Counted from the first letter of the stretch, positions 1 to 12,804 are shown. The stretch is 64,000 bases of DNA from Hirudo medicinalis (GCA_011800805.1 MPNW01000240.1:60375-124374); one strand, 5' to 3'. Translations and numbers: made by a program. Notes: generated from the letters alone by a model not told the origin.

Positions 1-559
1 GAGGAGATAGGGGCGGATATAGAATACTTTGGCGGAGAGGGCCAGAACCTAGATCCCTTAGGGTCAATCCTTAAACCGCGTGATGATGCAAATACAAGCC
101 GGCGGATATTTTAAAACCATTTTGCTTTTTGTTTTTTTGAATCTTTAAAAATTTAATTACAAAATGGTTTCAGGTCTTTTAAATTCAAATTTATTCAAAG
201 TTACAGTTTCATAAAAATGCAAGACGACCTAATTTACCAAAATTATTAACTATTGTCTCTACTGGTACAGTGATCAATATCACATATCTTTAAGAAATCG
301 TTTTGTTACGATAACTTTTGACTGAATTTTTACATACCCAAATTTTATTTGATAGAGAAAGTCTATCAGATTCGGAAATTTTTGTGTGATCTTTTTGTGT
401 GATGATACATTCCAGAAATATGAATTAAATCGCAAATATGCATTTTCGCATTCGTCATATCTTTAAGTTTCCTGTAATTTAAGACTGTAATAATAAGGGT
501 ACCAAATCATGTTATTAATTCACTTAAAGTGTTTCTGTCCCTTCTTTTCTTATATTATT
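1..559. other. Unassigned window edge, no gene seen
   Basis: The first 110 bases are less AT-rich than what follows and are open in frame 1 from the window edge to a stop at about 112. That could be the end of an exon or of a repeat that starts outside the window. The 37 residues match no family I recognise. Positions 115-559 are AT-rich with no coding signal. Confidence 0.3.
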
Positions 560-920
560 TCTTATATCAATTATATCAATACATCTTGACTTCGTTGATG
601 CCGCAATTGTTCCAGGTATTCTTTTCGCAAGATTTTCCAGGCCTCAATTATAGCCTCTTTCGGCTCCTTAACAGTTAAATATTGTTTTCCATTGTAGTAT
701 ACCTGTCTTATCAGAGTCCCCAAGACACCCAGGAAGAAAAAATGCCAACGTCTCCTTTGAGGTCTTGGTGGAAATCAAAATCATTTTCATGGTGAATCTT
801 GGCAAAGGTAGTGGAATATTGAAGATGGTCTGAGTAGAGAGACTGAAGAAGCATTAAGATTGCTAAATCACCATGCTCAGTACCATGTACATGGACCAGC
901 AAAATACTGAAATGTCTTTA
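560..920 (-). pseudogene. Decayed Tc1/mariner-like transposase fragment
   Basis: On the minus strand, one frame at about 690-902 resembles the middle of a Tc1-type transposase. It has a stretch like the family's box around the second catalytic aspartate (here ENDFDFHQD). Another frame at about 560-715 reads TLIRQVYYNGKQYLTV followed by KEAIIEAWKIL, the familiar C-terminal box after the 'NPIE-x-WG' region. The frames are broken by stops and a shift, and the N-terminal two thirds is missing, so it cannot make an active enzyme. The assignment rests on remembered motif shape, not a search. A repeat with a palindromic TGGTTTA/TTAAACC core lies just outside at 981-1045 and might be part of the same element. 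Confidence 0.45.
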
Positions 921-980
921 TGCAAATGCTGGGAACTATTTAAAATAGGACTACCGAAATTTGGATATTAAATTAAAAAA

Positions 981-1045
981 CAGTGGTTTATCACATCAGT
1001 CTACTTAAACCGCACTGATTTAATGTTATGTTATGTTAATGTTTA
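981..1045 (+). repeat. Interspersed repeat copy with palindromic TGGTTTA core (copy 1)
   Basis: The segment from cAGTGGTTTATCACA through TCTACTTAAACC to TTATGTTATGTTAATGTT recurs at 17,349-17,422. AGTGGTTTA and TTAAACC(A)C form an inverted repeat around a short spacer, as expected of a terminal inverted repeat or a small hairpin element. It lies close to the decayed transposase at 560-920. Confidence 0.45.
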
Positions 1046-1077
1046 ATCAATTAAATATTTTATGAAACATTTGCTGG

Positions 1078-1215
1078 CGACGATGTCGATAATGATGTCG
1101 ATGAGGATGATGGCCACGACGGCGATGATGGTGATGATGACGATGATGATGATGACGACGATGATGATGAGGATGATGATGATGAGGATGAGGAAGATGA
1201 TGATGATGAAGACAT
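1078..1215 (+). repeat. (GAT)n-rich interrupted microsatellite
   Basis: GAT, GAC and GAG trinucleotides dominate this stretch with scattered substitutions. Confidence 0.85.
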
Positions 1216-1522
1216 AATAAAGGGCTGAAACGTGTGGAACGTATTTACTACAATTCCTTGAATAAATGTCGGTAAAATCGCATTCCTTGGAGCTTCGCGG
1301 GTGGCCTGTTAATAAGTCCTACGGATTGATGTCCTGTGATATTTCCAAAGTGAAAGTCATCGGGGATTTCCATGTAATCCAGTTCTACGCGGAATGAAGA
1401 TGGAGAAGGTCAATAAGGCAGTTTCAATTCCTTTCCATTTGCCGGCCCTCAATAAGCAGTAGGATCTGACGGACGATATAAATGCTGCGATTGTTTAAGC
1501 TTCCTTGATTGGTTTCTTCGTG

Positions 1523-1648
1523 GTTTAAATTGTTTTAATTGTTTAATTGTTTAATTGTTTAAATTGTTTTAATTGTTTAAATTGTTTAAATTGTTTTAAT
1601 TGTTTTAATTGTTTAAATTGTTTAAATTGTTTAAATTGTTTTAATTGC
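1523..1648 (+). repeat. TTTAAATTG / TTTTAATTG minisatellite
   Basis: About 14 tandem copies of an 8-9 base unit alternating between TTTAAATTG, TTTTAATTG and TTTAATTG. Confidence 0.85.
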
Positions 1649-1831
1649 TAGTTTTGTTGCTGTTTGTGTCAATTGCTTGTTTATTAGTGCTAATGTTTGT
1701 TCTGTTGGTGCTTGTTTTAGTTGGTTGTGTTGTGTGAGAGCGTTCAACGTGCTTTCATTAATTTGCAAATGATTGACAAGGAAACGGAGAGTATTGAAAA
1801 ACAATTTAAAATATATTTGCTACAAAATCAC

Positions 1832-1854
1832 ATTAATAATATTAATAATATTAA

Positions 1855-1890
<36 letters not shown>
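1832..1890 (+). repeat. (ATT)n microsatellite
   Basis: Interrupted AAT/ATT followed by a pure ATT run of about ten units. Confidence 0.85.
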
Positions 1891-3124
1891 ACAACATAAT
1901 TATTCGAGAAGAGAAGTTATAAATTCAGTTGATCGCGTAAGGTGTCTGAGAGTTTGAGGTGGACGATGGATTGAATCCTTGTGACAACACGTCACGTCGT
2001 ACGTCACAAAAGATCACACGTGACATCGAGTGGCACGGGGAAATTAATGAACTTTTAACGAGTCGAGACAATTTATTGATTTATTCATTTATTTATTTTT
2101 ATTTTTTACTTCTTTTTTTTTGAAATTCAATTTTATTCTCCCCCTTTTCTGTGATAAAAAGGTTTTTGTTCTTGAATTTGCGTTCCTGATGCAATTTTAT
2201 CGAACAATCTTTTTGCCTTTCAAAATGATTTTCATGAAAGTTTATAAAGTTGAATTCTCTTGCTTTCTTTCAATTTTAGACACGGTTTTGAATTTCTAAT
2301 AACAATGTTAGCAATATTAAATATTATCCTTATTCCCAAGATTACAAGGAAGCATATTTTAATGCATATTTTCTGAATGCAGGCAGGAACTTTAGTCCTG
2401 CAGTTTGTTTTCTTTCGGTCACTGGACATCGTTCGGACGCTTCAAAACATTGTTTACGTTCATTTCGAATTCACGGATGGAAGGATGGTCGAATTAAGAA
2501 CAATTCATAACTGCGATGATGTCCAATTTGTCACTTTAGGGAAAGGAAATGGCGTATTTAAATGGCGAGACAATGATCATAAATACATCGAATACTCAAT
2601 AAAAGTTTTATCGAAATCATTTCGCCTGAAATCACGTGATCATTCAAACCTTCGAAAAGAACACCGGAAGTTCCCTTTGAACGCAAATATGGCGTCCGCC
2701 CATCAAAATGGCGACCCGAGCTTTGATGTTGCAAGGAGATGGGCATGATTTCGCTTGGGAACATTAAATGAAGCACTCCAAATCACTCCAAACTACTCAG
2801 CATCCCTCAATAACTCACCCTCTCCCTGTTTAAAACACCACGTATTGATCGGACAGCCTCTTAGATTCCTTAGAACCGCTTCAAACGACAAAATACGAGC
2901 AGAAAACCTTCTGGAAAAGCAGCGCCAAAAAAATCAATTTTCCACATTAAAAAGAATATTTTAACTTTTGAGGGACGATTCTTCGTCCAAATCGTGACAT
3001 CCTCTTGGTACTGAGGATGACACCGGGGCGATGAATGGTCATCAATCACCATTCATTTTTTCCATCTCTTGGGCTCTAACGAGTTACTATTGGAGGCGTT
3101 GATTGTTCAATTAAAGATGGATTT

Positions 3125-3126
<2 letters not shown>

Positions 3127-3164
<38 letters not shown>

Positions 3165-3190
3165 TGTTAATAATAATAATAATAATAATA
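3127..3190 (+). repeat. (AAT)n microsatellite
   Basis: Two AAT runs separated by a short 'gtgtt' interruption. Confidence 0.85.
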
Positions 3191-3520
3191 TGCGGATATA
3201 ATGATAATAATGACGATGAACTTAATAATAAAAATATTATTATTAATATTAATAATTAATAATCACCTGGATAATTATTAATATTAGTACAATCAATCAA
3301 TAAATTGTTAAGCAATAATCAGGTATAATTGGGCATCCAACAACAAAGTGCTAATAATGGTGCTGGCTGGAAACGTTCACTTGACGAGTTGTTGTTGTTG
3401 TTGTTGTTGCTGCTGTTGTTGCCGGTGTTACGTGGGACTTTTAAACCATCCAACTGCATTTCCGAGAAAAACAGAGAAGAGAAAAATATAAATACTCGGA
3501 TGGTAAGGGGTGGGCAAATC

Positions 3521-3740
3521 ATGGGGTAGATGAACGGATGGATGAATGGATGGATGAATGGGTGAATGAATGGGTGGATGAATGGGTGGATGAATGGGTG
3601 GATGAATGATTGGACGAATTGGTGAATAAATTGGTGGATGAATGAGTCGATCAATGAGTGAATGAATGCATTGTTTTGGAGGAGGATGGGTTGGTGGATG
3701 AATTGATGGGTAATTGAATTGCTGAGTGAATGATTAACGA
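3521..3740 (+). repeat. (GGAT/GAAT)n tetranucleotide repeat
   Basis: Tandem GGAT and GAAT units, degenerate toward the right end. On the minus strand it creates the artefactual IHPF-repeat ORF. Confidence 0.8.
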
Positions 3741-4439
3741 ACAGGAAATCAGACGAACGTAAATGTACTTAATGTTAATAAATTTTAAATTCTGAAAATT
3801 TAAGGTAATAGGAATCGATTAAATTTTATCGATTTTTTTTTATCGCCTTTAGAAGATATTTCATCATTAGCATTGGATACGATATCATCGCCTTCGTCGT
3901 CGACATTATCATCATCATCATTATCATCATCATCTCACCAACTTCCTCAGCATGGTCATCATGGCCACAGCCCATCCAAATCTTTCGCGTGAAATTATTC
4001 TCGACTCGTCTGCTTCCGAGGAAGGGCGGGAATCCAGCAGTTAAGTGGGAAGTTAATTAAAAAGTTGACGAATCATCGCTCGGAGGCCAAAAGTGGAGAC
4101 AAATGTTTGTCGCTTTCGTGGTTTAGTGTGCTGCTGTTGTGACCATGTGATGGTGTGATGATTGATATTGAGATGTTGCGATAATGCGATGTTCAGCCGG
4201 ATTTACCCCAAGTGGAGGGCAAAGTGCAGTACGGTGGTGGAGGCCAAGAAGCCTCTGCGTCAGTTCTCTTGCCCACCCCACCGCCTCCCCGAACAAGCAA
4301 AACATACTTTTCTTTGGCTGGTGGAGGTGGTATATCCCGACATGTTTAATTCATAAGAAATTTAAAGTTGGGTGTGTTCTGAGCCTTCCGTTTTTTTTTC
4401 AGGGAGGGAGTTCCACCCTGTTACTGAAACAAAATGTTC

Positions 4440-5640
4440 TATAATCCTTATGGGCCAAGGCAGTTGACAATTTCAGGTCATGTCCTATCCACAAATCTAT
4501 GCTTCATGTTGCACAACATGATCGAGTCCTCTTCTCCTCCTGTGAACTAAAGAAGGGAGCTTTGGGAACTTTATGAAGGAATTTTAATTTTTTTATAAGC
4601 CAGGTGGCTGCATGCGGTGATCAACCGTGCTGCCCTTTTCTGGACTGTCAAGATTTTGTCAATTAAGTCCTGTCTGAGCGGGATCCATACCTGTACTCCA
4701 GATCCCACTATGACCTCATCAAACTCTTACACAGTCAAATAAATCCACTGAGATATATCATAAATTTCTTGCAACAACTCCAGCTTTGCATTGTTTTCTT
4801 TATCCTAGTCAGGATGTGTTCCTTGAAGTTCAGACTAGAGTCTGAGAAAATGCTTAAATCAGAGACACATTCCTTCTCCATTATCTCCTGTTTTACTCCA
4901 TCGGATCCCTCGATTCATAATCAACTTCTGTGTGTCGGACACCAATCTTCAAATGGCACATTTACTGGAATTCATCCTCATCTGCCATTTATTGAACTGC
5001 TTAGTTTGGTTTGTCTATTACTACATCCTGTTGCAGTTCAACTTCATCCATTCTGATCACCCTGTAGGTTTGTAAATCGTCCGCAAACAGAAGCAGATTT
5101 TTGGTGATTCCTTGAACGTGGTTGACGTAGATTATGAACAGAAGAGGCCAAAGAAGCTCCTTGTGGAACCCCACCAAAATCTGCAGTTTATCAGAAGTTC
5201 ATCGTTGGGCCTGACTTCTAAGGTTCTTCCAGTTAAGTAATTCCTGATCCACAGGAGTAATTTGTTGTGCACCCCACATCTCTCCAGCTTGAATAGAAGC
5301 CTCTCTTGTGAGATTTTGTCGAAAGCTTCTTCAAGGTCTGCTTTGTCAACATCCACTGCACTACGTGAGCCAACAGCTTACAATATCCAGAAGCTGCAAT
5401 ATCGAAGATCTTGAAAGCAGGAACCAAAACTATTCTTGCACGAACAAGTTGTGCTGAAGGAAATATTTCAGAATATGATCTTTAATAATTGATTCAAGAA
5501 TCTTAGAGCAGACTGACGTCAGAGAAAATGGTCTGTAGATTGTAGATTTCTATCCTGTCTTTACTTTTTTATGCAGCGGTACCACAAAACCTCTTTTCCA
5601 ATCACCCATCACATTTACAGTCTCAATAGAATTTCTGAAA
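4440..5640 (-). mobile_element. Decayed non-LTR retrotransposon (LINE), reverse transcriptase remnants
   Basis: Minus-strand frames between stops carry pieces of a LINE reverse transcriptase in the right order. About 5,500-5,600 has RPFSLTSVCSKILESIIKDH, the fingers region. About 5,150-5,356 has DLEEAFDKISQERLLFKLER followed by a 'GVHNKLLLWIRNYLTGR' segment, the typical palm region around the first catalytic Asp. About 4,800-4,900 has DLSIFSDSSLNFKEHI, and about 4,620-4,720 has VWIPLRQDLIDKILTVQKRA then ARLITAC, the thumb and connection region. The expected FADD box cannot be read cleanly. Several stops and shifts make the copy dead. Clade (Jockey/CR1/RTE) is not determined. Confidence 0.8.
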
Positions 5641-5805
5641 ATGTTGAAATTGTCTAAAATGTTTAAAAATATTAATTACAACAATTGAATATTCCATTAG
5701 TTCAATGCCAATGAAGCACCAGATTTACTGTCTTTGTTAAATTAAACCTCTCCCCACACTACACAGTAAATAACATCCTATAGTCGTAAAAAAAGAAATG
5801 AAAAA

Positions 5806-5890
5806 CTTTTTCATCATTATCATCATCAACGTTATCCTCGTTGTCATCATCACCTCCACAATCATCATCATTATCATCATCATCATCACT
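5806..5890 (+). repeat. (ATC)n interrupted microsatellite
   Basis: ATC/ATT/GTC trinucleotides with interruptions. Confidence 0.75.
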
Positions 5891-6997
5891 GTAGTAAAAA
5901 TGTTCAGAAACTCTCCACATTTCAGGTGGTTGGGCGGGACATAGGCAGATGTTTTCAGTCGTTGCTTTGTTGTGAATGCGACAACAACACGCAACTACAA
6001 CGTCTTCAAACGAATCTAAGTTCCTTGCAACATTCAAATAAGCAAGTAAAAGCTTAAACTATGTTGCTCGGAGTGACTGAGGAGTTCGAAATGAATTAGA
6101 CACAATTTAATAATTATTGGATGAAATTATGATGAAAGACGTGGTTGATTTTAAAAATTCAGTCTTATTGAATCTATTTTAGACGACGAATAATACGTAA
6201 AGTTCATTTTCAAAACCACTTCAATAAAAATAAATATTTTATAATTGCGAGAAGAATCAGAAAGAAGTCTCACGCAGTGAATGTTTTCTGCTAAGAATTA
6301 AGCAAAACAAGTAATTGACTGAACGAGCATTTCTTTGAATAAACTACAATTCTCCAGACGTTTATTGGAAAAATTACTCCAAGTCGGAGATTGATTTGCT
6401 TGGAAATTCACGGAGACGTGAAATTATGAGAAATTATTACTCGAAATTATGAGATTATATGAAAAATTACGAAAAACTATGAAGAATTATGAGAAATTAT
6501 TGAAATTATGGGAGGCGTTGAATGAATAATTACGAAATAAATAAATTCATCCAAGAGCAAGTTTTATTTCTCAAAATGTCTGAGTTCCTAATTGCTTTCA
6601 GAAAATTTGTTCAGCTTTTTTCCACTCTCCAACGAATTGAAATAAAATGGAAATTCAATCGAAAACAGACCCGTTGAAAGAACTTCCACAATGTTTCCGT
6701 TGAATTTTTGATTTCTTTTGCCATGAAATTTAACAAAAATACTTTTTTCAATCGTCCTCAATTATTTCTTTAAAACATGACTGTTGAAAGTAATAATTTC
6801 CATAATTAAAATTGGATCATAAAATATTCATCCGGCATATGCAGTGTTTTTGGTTCTTTAAAAATTGTTAAAGTAAATTTATTTCAAATAAAGTAAAAGT
6901 TAATGTGACTAATAAGAAGACAGATGCTTCCACGATTTTTAAGAAGATCAGCAGGTTTTTGCCGTTAGAATTTGTTAGAAACTTACGATGCCAATAA

Positions 6998-7122
6998 TTA
7001 TTTATTATTATTATTATTTATTATTATTATTATTAATGACAATTTTAAATGTATTTATTTATTATTATTATCGCAATCACATTGAATAAATATTTTAAAT
7101 ATTCCGTCGATATAATAATAGC

Positions 7123-7162
<40 letters not shown>
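6998..7162 (+). repeat. (ATT)n and (AAT)n cluster
   Basis: Two ATT runs at 6,998-7,070 and an AAT run at 7,112-7,162, separated by non-repeat bases. Confidence 0.8.
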
Positions 7163-7163
<1 letters not shown>

Positions 7164-7929
7164 ATTTTGAATATTGTAAGTTAAAAATTTCAAGGTTCAT
7201 TGAACAAATTCTCATGCAAGTATTTTGTACTTTATCACAGTTTTTTCTTTTGAGAACAAATATTTGTAATCGAATTTACTTTTCATGGCTCGAAATAAAA
7301 ATGGATTTTTCTGCCGAAAATGCGCAACCTTCAAGATCTCACGAACACCTGTTTATGTGCATTTGATGTCCATTTTATTTTAATTGTCATGAAATTATTT
7401 TTAAAATTATTTTGAAATAAAATATTAAATCAAATTATTGCTGAAGTTAAATTTATTAAATAAATTAGGTGATAGTTTTAACCGATTTAATTACATTATT
7501 ACATTTATTGTGTAAAATAGTTTTCAAATTGTAATTTTAAGAAATTCATATTTTAACTGTAATTGATTATCTTTTAGTTGATTATTTACAAAAACATAAA
7601 TAAATTTGATTTTAAGATTACATCTCAGATTATATTTGCAAAGCTTTAATATCAAAATCATTATTTAACAAATTCTGTGAATTGATTTGAAATTCATGGT
7701 AAACATGTCACGAATAAATGAAGAAGTAGCGAATGAATGTTATTTAAAATCAAACTCACAATTGCATAAAAATATGGAAATAAACATAATCCAATTATTT
7801 ATCAATCAATACTTTTCACAATTAAATAAAAAATAATTTTAAAAAGAAGGAAAATGCAAAACATTGGAATGTCAAAGTTGTTCAACTCATTTTGAACCTC
7901 GCTTTCTATTTAGCGGAATGAAGCAGGAT

Positions 7930-8318
7930 GAATCATCATCATCATCATCATCGTCGTCGTCGTCATCGTCATCATCGTCGTCGTCATCATCATCATCATC
8001 ATCATCATCACCACCATCACCACCACCACCACCACCACCACCATCACCAGCGTCGTCATCATCACCACCACCACCACCACCACCACCACCATCCATCATC
8101 ATCATCATCATCATCGCCATTATCGCCATCATCGCCATCATCATCATCATCGCCATCATCGCCATCGTCATCATCATCGCCATCATCATCATCATCGCCA
8201 TCATCGCCATCATCATCATCATCATCACCACCATCACCAGCGTCGTCATCATCACCATCATCATCATCATCGTCATCATCACCGTCATCATCACCATCGT
8301 CATCGCCATCATCGTTAA
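7930..8318 (+). repeat. Long (ATC/ACC/GTC)n compound microsatellite
   Basis: About 390 bases of ATC units with blocks of ACC and interspersed GTC and GCC. It opens all six reading frames and produces poly-Ser, poly-His, poly-Asp and poly-Met ORFs that are not genes. Confidence 0.95.
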
Positions 8319-9804
8319 TGCTAACTTGGAGGTAATTGATGGTCTCCAGCCAATCAGACTTTCGTGTGCAAAGTCGGAATTCAAGGTGCTTATTTGCTAC
8401 TACGATTATGTAGCGCAATGAATTAACATGTTTTATTAATTACATGTTTTATTAAGGTCTCATTTCGAATTGCAGCATTACCTGTATTTTATAAATGACA
8501 TTAATGCTGAATTCATTTCATATCTTATGACATTCAGTGATTCATAAATTAATTTCAGAATTGTCACGGATTATCCGCTGGTGGAGACGAGGTCTTTCAA
8601 AGAGAATTGGAAGCAATAACAGTGGATGTAATTGCAATAAAATACTTGAGTTCCTCATTACTAACACATATTTCTTTCCAACTTAAATTAAATCATTTTT
8701 AAATCGAATTTTTAATTTAAGCTTTTAATAAAACCGAATTTGTAATTACACGTACAATAAAATATTTATTATTACAATGTTTCAAACTGTTTCTAACAAT
8801 CTAACAATTTCTACCAACATCACAGAACCGCAAAAACACAAAAGGCTCTTTAAAAGAGACATTGGTTAAATGGAAGGTCTTGTGAGTTGCCCAGTCCTGA
8901 GAGGGGTCCATCAATTCCACCCCATTCACTCAAACGTGCATGCTGCTCTCCTCTCCCAAGAACTAATTCCGTCGGAAGCAAATTTATCTCCTGCATTTTG
9001 CCACAAGAAGATCCAAACTATTCCTGCCATAAATCCGTCTTACCAATGTACTGAATTGTCACTGATGCTGTTTATTGTTTTGAGTATGTGTTTCTGGAAA
9101 TTATTGTCATTATTGATATTATTGTTGTTGTTGTGACAATCGGCACATTCCTGTACTTTGTTATGGGTCTTCACGGCACACCTGCCCTTCCACTAAGTTG
9201 ATATTTTGTTAGAAATGGTGGCTCAACATTCCCGTTAGAAAATAATTTATATTTAGTTATTATTACTATTTTATTTAGTTATCTTTTTATAGTTTAGAAA
9301 TAGCTACGACTCAAAAATTATTATAAACCACATGTCAGAACAATAACAATTATTATTATAAACCACATGCTTCACTAACAGAACAATTATTAAAATTATT
9401 ACAATCTACAAGCAAAATAACAGAGAAATTATTATTAATATTGTCATCCCAAACTCCTAAACCAGTCCTCAGAGGTGAAATAATGATACAGACATCCAAG
9501 TTACCTAAGGTTAAAACTCAGTGATGGACGACCGGGTCGGATTTTGGCAGCGTAATATTGACGAATGTTTGCATGCTGAGGGGGCGTTAAAGATGTTTGC
9601 CGAACGATGCCAAGAGACGACATGCCAGTATTACCATGGACTGGGGCACAATCTCCTGGAGATGTCGCTAAAGTCGTTACTGTGCAATTATCAGCAGTTG
9701 CATGCCTCAGGGCAACAAGAAATGGAAATCATATTCGTTACTGGAAACGATTCCGTGTCCTTTCCATGCGTTCCTTCCTTCCGTTTGTGTGGAAGCATGA
9801 TTGG

Positions 9805-9935
9805 GTGAATGAAAGGAAGGTTGGATGAATGGGTGGATGGATGGACTGACGGAAGGACGAATGGGTGGACAAGACTGATGGATGAATTGATAGATCGAAG
9901 AATAGATGAACGATTACATGGCAGAATAGATGAAT
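9805..9935 (+). repeat. Degenerate (GGAT/GAAT)n repeat
   Basis: Same tetranucleotide family as 3,521-3,740, more diverged. Confidence 0.65.
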
Positions 9936-10305
9936 GGTTAAATAGTCGTAAGGATTTCGGGTGAACGAATATTCACTCCCCATTCAAATAGATGGAGTGG
10001 AGCAAGCGCATGGACGCATGGATGTAACTGTAACTGGAATGGTCTTACATCTCGTGATAATTAGCCTAATAAAAGTTATTAGTCTCATTCGCAACCGTTT
10101 TTACGACGGGCAGTTAATGGAATGCATTCCGCTCGGAGAGTGGCGAACTTTAATTTGTTACTGGAGACGTGGAAACTGGTGACAATAAAAATGGAAAAAT
10201 CTGGAGCAGTCGGAGCCGCTAATCCACGTGAATGGAGAGGAAGATGATATGATCCACCTCTGAGAAGTTACGCTTGAATTCGTACGTCGACCACTCATTC
10301 GACCA

Positions 10306-10390
10306 TGAACTCACTCACTCACTCACTAGCTCAGTCACTCATTCACTCATTCACTCACTCTCTCACTCTCTCATTCACTCACTCACACAT
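10306..10390 (+). repeat. (CACT/CATT)n repeat
   Basis: Tandem CACT and CATT units with a few substitutions; the same motif recurs near-perfectly at 50,240-50,335. Confidence 0.8.
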
Positions 10391-11032
10391 CAACCCAATC
10401 AGAATTAACTAACGATATGAGCAGTATTACTTCTTTGATAGCGTGGCATGTGTTTTGATCGTAAACATGAAAATGACGCATGCTTCTCGTGCTACGATAT
10501 CTCGTGATTAACTCCAAACATGTTTTCTATGAAACATTCAAGTGGTTTTCTGATCTTTTGTTTCGTTGTTTGTGAATTTATCTTGTTCGTGTCTCATTCA
10601 TCTCAAAGAAAAAAAATCAAAAATCAAAAACTAAAATCGGCAAATTCTGTCGGATTAAAAACGTCTCAGAATTTAATTAATGCTGGAAATTCATTTCTCT
10701 TTCAAAACTTCGTGTTCTCGATTTTTCCAAGCGAAGATTATCCGAGGTTGAAGACATCAGACGTACTCCTAATTAGACAAATATCATTCCCAATTCAACG
10801 AAATTTATTGCCAATGAAGGTGAACATTTTAAAATTTTTACATGTTTTTAAAAAAAGTTCAAAATTTTCTCCAAATGAAATTAAAACCAATCACTATAAA
10901 ATGTCGATCTTATAAAATACTACTACAGGTGACAACTACACACCTGTTCACCTGAGAGGAACATCAATTCGCTTGCAACTCACAACCTCCAGGAAGACTA
11001 TCCTTTGTGGAAGTGGAAATCTAAATTTAGGC

Positions 11033-11111
11033 GAATTAAAATGAATTGTTTGTGAATTAAAATGAATTGTTTGTAATTACAATGAATTGCTTGTGAATTA
11101 AAATGAATTGT
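11033..11111 (+). repeat. 21-22 bp minisatellite, about 4 copies
   Basis: Tandem copies of a unit like AATGAATTGTTTGTGAATTA, with small changes between copies. It explains the repeated peptide in the minus-strand ORF here. Confidence 0.75.
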
Positions 11112-11446
11112 CGGCGGCTGCTGAACCCTGAAGTTATTTGAACATGAATTCCTTAATAGATAACGAAATAAGAATATTATGACAATAGTAAAATAATTTA
11201 CATCGTAACAGTGTTGTTTCATCGCACTCCATGGTAACAGCATCAAATACTTCCCATCAACAAGAGCATAGAATTTGTCAGTGGCAAAGAACAATCAGTC
11301 TTGTTGCTGCATTCAACAACATTGAAAACACCTTTTAAGCGCCTCCATTGTGTCACGTGTTCACAGAATCATGACAAAGTCAAGCAATTTTTATACATAA
11401 CGTTCTAAACTGCATTGTCTCGCAAAGATGTATTATCATTATAGTT

Positions 11447-11449
<3 letters not shown>

Positions 11450-11478
<29 letters not shown>

Positions 11479-11479
11479 T

Positions 11480-11531
<52 letters not shown>
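11450..11531 (+). repeat. (GAT)n microsatellite
   Basis: About 27 GAT units with one interruption near the middle. Confidence 0.9.
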
Positions 11532-11764
11532 GATTTTGATTTAGTTATAAGTAACAATAAATTCTTGTTAGATACAAGCATTTTCAAGAACAGCTCAGCC
11601 TCAGCTACATATTCTAAAAAAGAAATTATCCAATTTTGGAAGAAAATGTTTGGAATTTTTGCGAATAAATGTTGAAATTTGAAAATATTTTCTCCATTCT
11701 CTGGTGGATCAATGCCGTTAATGAAACATTGAATCGATGATGGAAGACGTGAAAATTGAGATGT

Positions 11765-11825
11765 ACTGATGATGATGATGACGACGACGACGATGATGAG
11801 GATGATGATCATGATAACGATGGTA
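11765..11825 (+). repeat. (GAT/GAC)n microsatellite
   Basis: Interrupted GAT and GAC units. Confidence 0.75.
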
Positions 11826-11909
11826 CCGTAAGTCTTATTTTAAAATATGAACAGGCCTATCAAATACCTATCGAATTTTCCACAAAATATTTTAATTTTT
11901 TATGTATAG

Positions 11910-11990
11910 TCAATCAATCAATTAATCGAGCAAGCAATCAACCAATCAATCAATCAAGCAAGCAAGCAATCAACCAATCAATCAATCAAT
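11910..11990 (+). repeat. (CAAT)n / (CAAG)n repeat
   Basis: Tandem CAAT units mixed with CAAG and CAAC, ending just before the LINE fragment that begins near 12,005. Confidence 0.8.
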
Positions 11991-12804
11991 GAACGTTCTG
12001 CCGACAACTGCTATGGAAATTACTCACTTAGCAAAACAATTAAATAGTTGTGGTAATGATGAAGTCGATCCTCATTTGGTTAAAAAATCATTCCAATCAA
12101 TCAATTGAAGGAAGCAAAGATATTTCCCCTTTACAAGTTTGGGAAGAAAGACCTTCTTGCCAATTATCAGCCAATCTCTATTCTAAACTATTTTTCAAAG
12201 TTCTTCGAAAAAGTACACAAGGCAACATTTTCCATGCTAATTGAAAATCAATATTCAGAGATAACCGGAGAAGATGGCTTCAAAGATAACCACTCCATCT
12301 TCATGCAAATTACAAGTGCCCCTCAAAATTCACACTTGGCATATTCCTAGACTTGGCACGTGCTTTCGACACAGTTCATCACCAAATCCTGCTCCGAAAG
12401 TCAGAGTATTACGGCCTCAGAGGAATCCTGCTAAAATGGTTCCAGAGTTACCTCGAAGACAGAACTCAACAAGTGCATTTACTTGGCACCACGACATCGG
12501 TTACACACATTCCTTGTGGAGTACCACAAGGATACAAGAATATTGGATCCACTCTTATTTCTCATTTACACCAACGATTTGTGTTCAATCTCCGTTCTAT
12601 TTGAATTTGTTTTGTGTGCTGATGACACAAATCTCTTCATCCCTGGTGATGATCTATCCAACCTCTGTGAAGATATCAACAACGAAATGAACCTCCTGTT
12701 TCGGTGGTTCTCTGCAAATAGACATTTCCTAATTCTGACCAAAACTAACTGCATTCTGTTTCACTCTTTGAATGTGAAAATTGACTGCAATAATACCTTA
12801 AAAA

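Larger units (their letters stand above)
921..4439. other. Gene-poor, repeat-rich interval
   Basis: No spliced gene is supported here. The stretch contains several simple repeats (listed separately) and AT-rich filler. The ORF at 2,377-2,748 (123 aa) has no recognisable domain and no splice partners. Two ATGGCG motifs near 2,687 and 2,707 (YY1-like sequence AANATGGCG) could be chance. Confidence 0.4.
5641..12004. other. Intergenic interval without supported genes
   Basis: This 6.4-kb stretch has simple repeats (listed separately) and AT-rich sequence. Long ORFs at 5,737-6,037 and 7,864-8,421 are translations of GAT/ATC repeats. The ORFs at 9,521-9,808 and 10,520-10,915 match no family I recognise and lack recognisable splice context. 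Confidence 0.4.

Noticed and set aside
2377..2748. 123-aa ORF
   Set aside because: No recognisable domain, no splice partners and low-complexity surroundings. It could be a chance ORF or part of an unrecognised repeat.
3300..3760. CRISPR-like or direct-repeat array
   Set aside because: The repeat unit is a 4-base GGAT/GAAT satellite without spacers, and the genome is eukaryotic.
7864..8421. Long ORFs on both strands (poly-Ser, poly-Asp, poly-His, poly-Met)
   Set aside because: They are translations of the (ATC)n microsatellite. All frames are open because no stop codon fits the repeat.
10520..10915. 131-aa ORF with a hydrophobic start resembling a signal peptide
   Set aside because: The rest is Lys/Asn-rich without domains or cysteines, as expected from AT-rich noise. 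Transcript evidence would be needed to keep it.
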